Origin: Planctomycetota bacterium
GTDB taxonomy: Bacteria > Planctomycetota > Planctomycetia > Pirellulales > Pirellulaceae
Length of the DNA: 6,216 nt
NCBI GenBank assembly: GCA_026692885.1
Contig: JAPLNJ010000522.1
Span: 1-6,216, forward strand
Direction: 5' to 3'
Shown in pieces: positions 6,173 through 6,216 of the stretch. Position 1 is the stretch's first letter. Each line of letters opens with the position of its first letter. The notes beneath the pieces are model-generated. The model was not told the origin of the DNA. It was given only the letters and a program-made list of their open reading frames with translations, and did not search any database. The translations under genes and the position numbers were made by a program.

Positions 6173-6198
6173 GGTGGGCCAAGTACTCGCGGCCCACC
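6173..6198. repeat. GGTGGGCC...GGCCCACC hairpin upstream of the oxidoreductase gene
   Basis: GGTGGGCC (6173-6180) and GGCCCACC (6191-6198) are perfect 8-bp reverse complements around a 10-base loop. The hairpin begins 36 bases upstream of the chosen start. It resembles the TAGGGTGGGCC...GGCCCACC type of dispersed intergenic palindrome seen in several phyla. It may be a repeat copy rather than a regulator. No clear promoter is visible between it and the gene. Confidence 0.65.
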
Positions 6199-6216
6199 AA
6201 TTCCAAGAAAAAGGTC

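Noticed and set aside
6138..6206. ATG at 6206 as start of the oxidoreductase
   Set aside because: It adds 23 polar residues ahead of the signal peptide and translates through the GGTGGGCC hairpin.

Overview
The window looks like chromosomal DNA from a planctomycete (Planctomycetota; a Pirellula-like lineage is plausible but not provable here). Four things point this way: high G+C; a WD40 protein built from near-identical blades and closed by a C-terminal module I associate with planctomycete and cyanobacterial WD40 proteins; a secreted GH95 glycosidase next to a secreted FAD oxidoreductase; and intergenic DNA packed with short G+C-rich palindromic repeats. The assignment rests on family knowledge and style, not on a marker gene.

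Layout. Positions 1-911 (+) hold the 3' end of a WD40-repeat gene whose start lies outside the window. Its blades are exact 126-bp units, and two of them differ by one base in 126. Positions 912-1609 lie between convergent genes and contain no convincing gene. They hold two unrelated repeat clusters: a nested set of inverted repeats with 37-bp direct units (999-1269) and a 65-bp tandem array of GGCGGAGCC hairpins (1431-1590). Positions 1610-4300 (-) encode a complete, probably secreted GH95 alpha-L-fucosidase-type enzyme with all expected catalytic residues and a discoidin-like (F5/8 type C) domain inserted in its N-terminal domain. Positions 4301-4583 hold its upstream region and a 96-bp MITE-like inverted-repeat element. 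Positions 4584-6137 (-) encode a complete FAD-dependent oxidoreductase of the FAD_oxidored type with a Sec-like signal peptide. A short GGTGGGCC hairpin lies just upstream of it, at the right edge.

How the genes fit together. The two minus-strand genes run in the same direction, and both products appear to be exported. A role in breaking down fucose-containing polysaccharide and oxidising a product is a reasonable inference. The 283-bp gap with an inserted repeat element means co-transcription cannot be assumed. The WD40 gene points the other way and is probably unrelated. Its repeat structure suggests recent blade duplication or homogenisation, with differences clustered at predicted ligand-contacting positions.

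I see no clearly new multi-gene system. The most unusual material is the WD40 blade array, the nested palindromic repeats and the MITE-like element.
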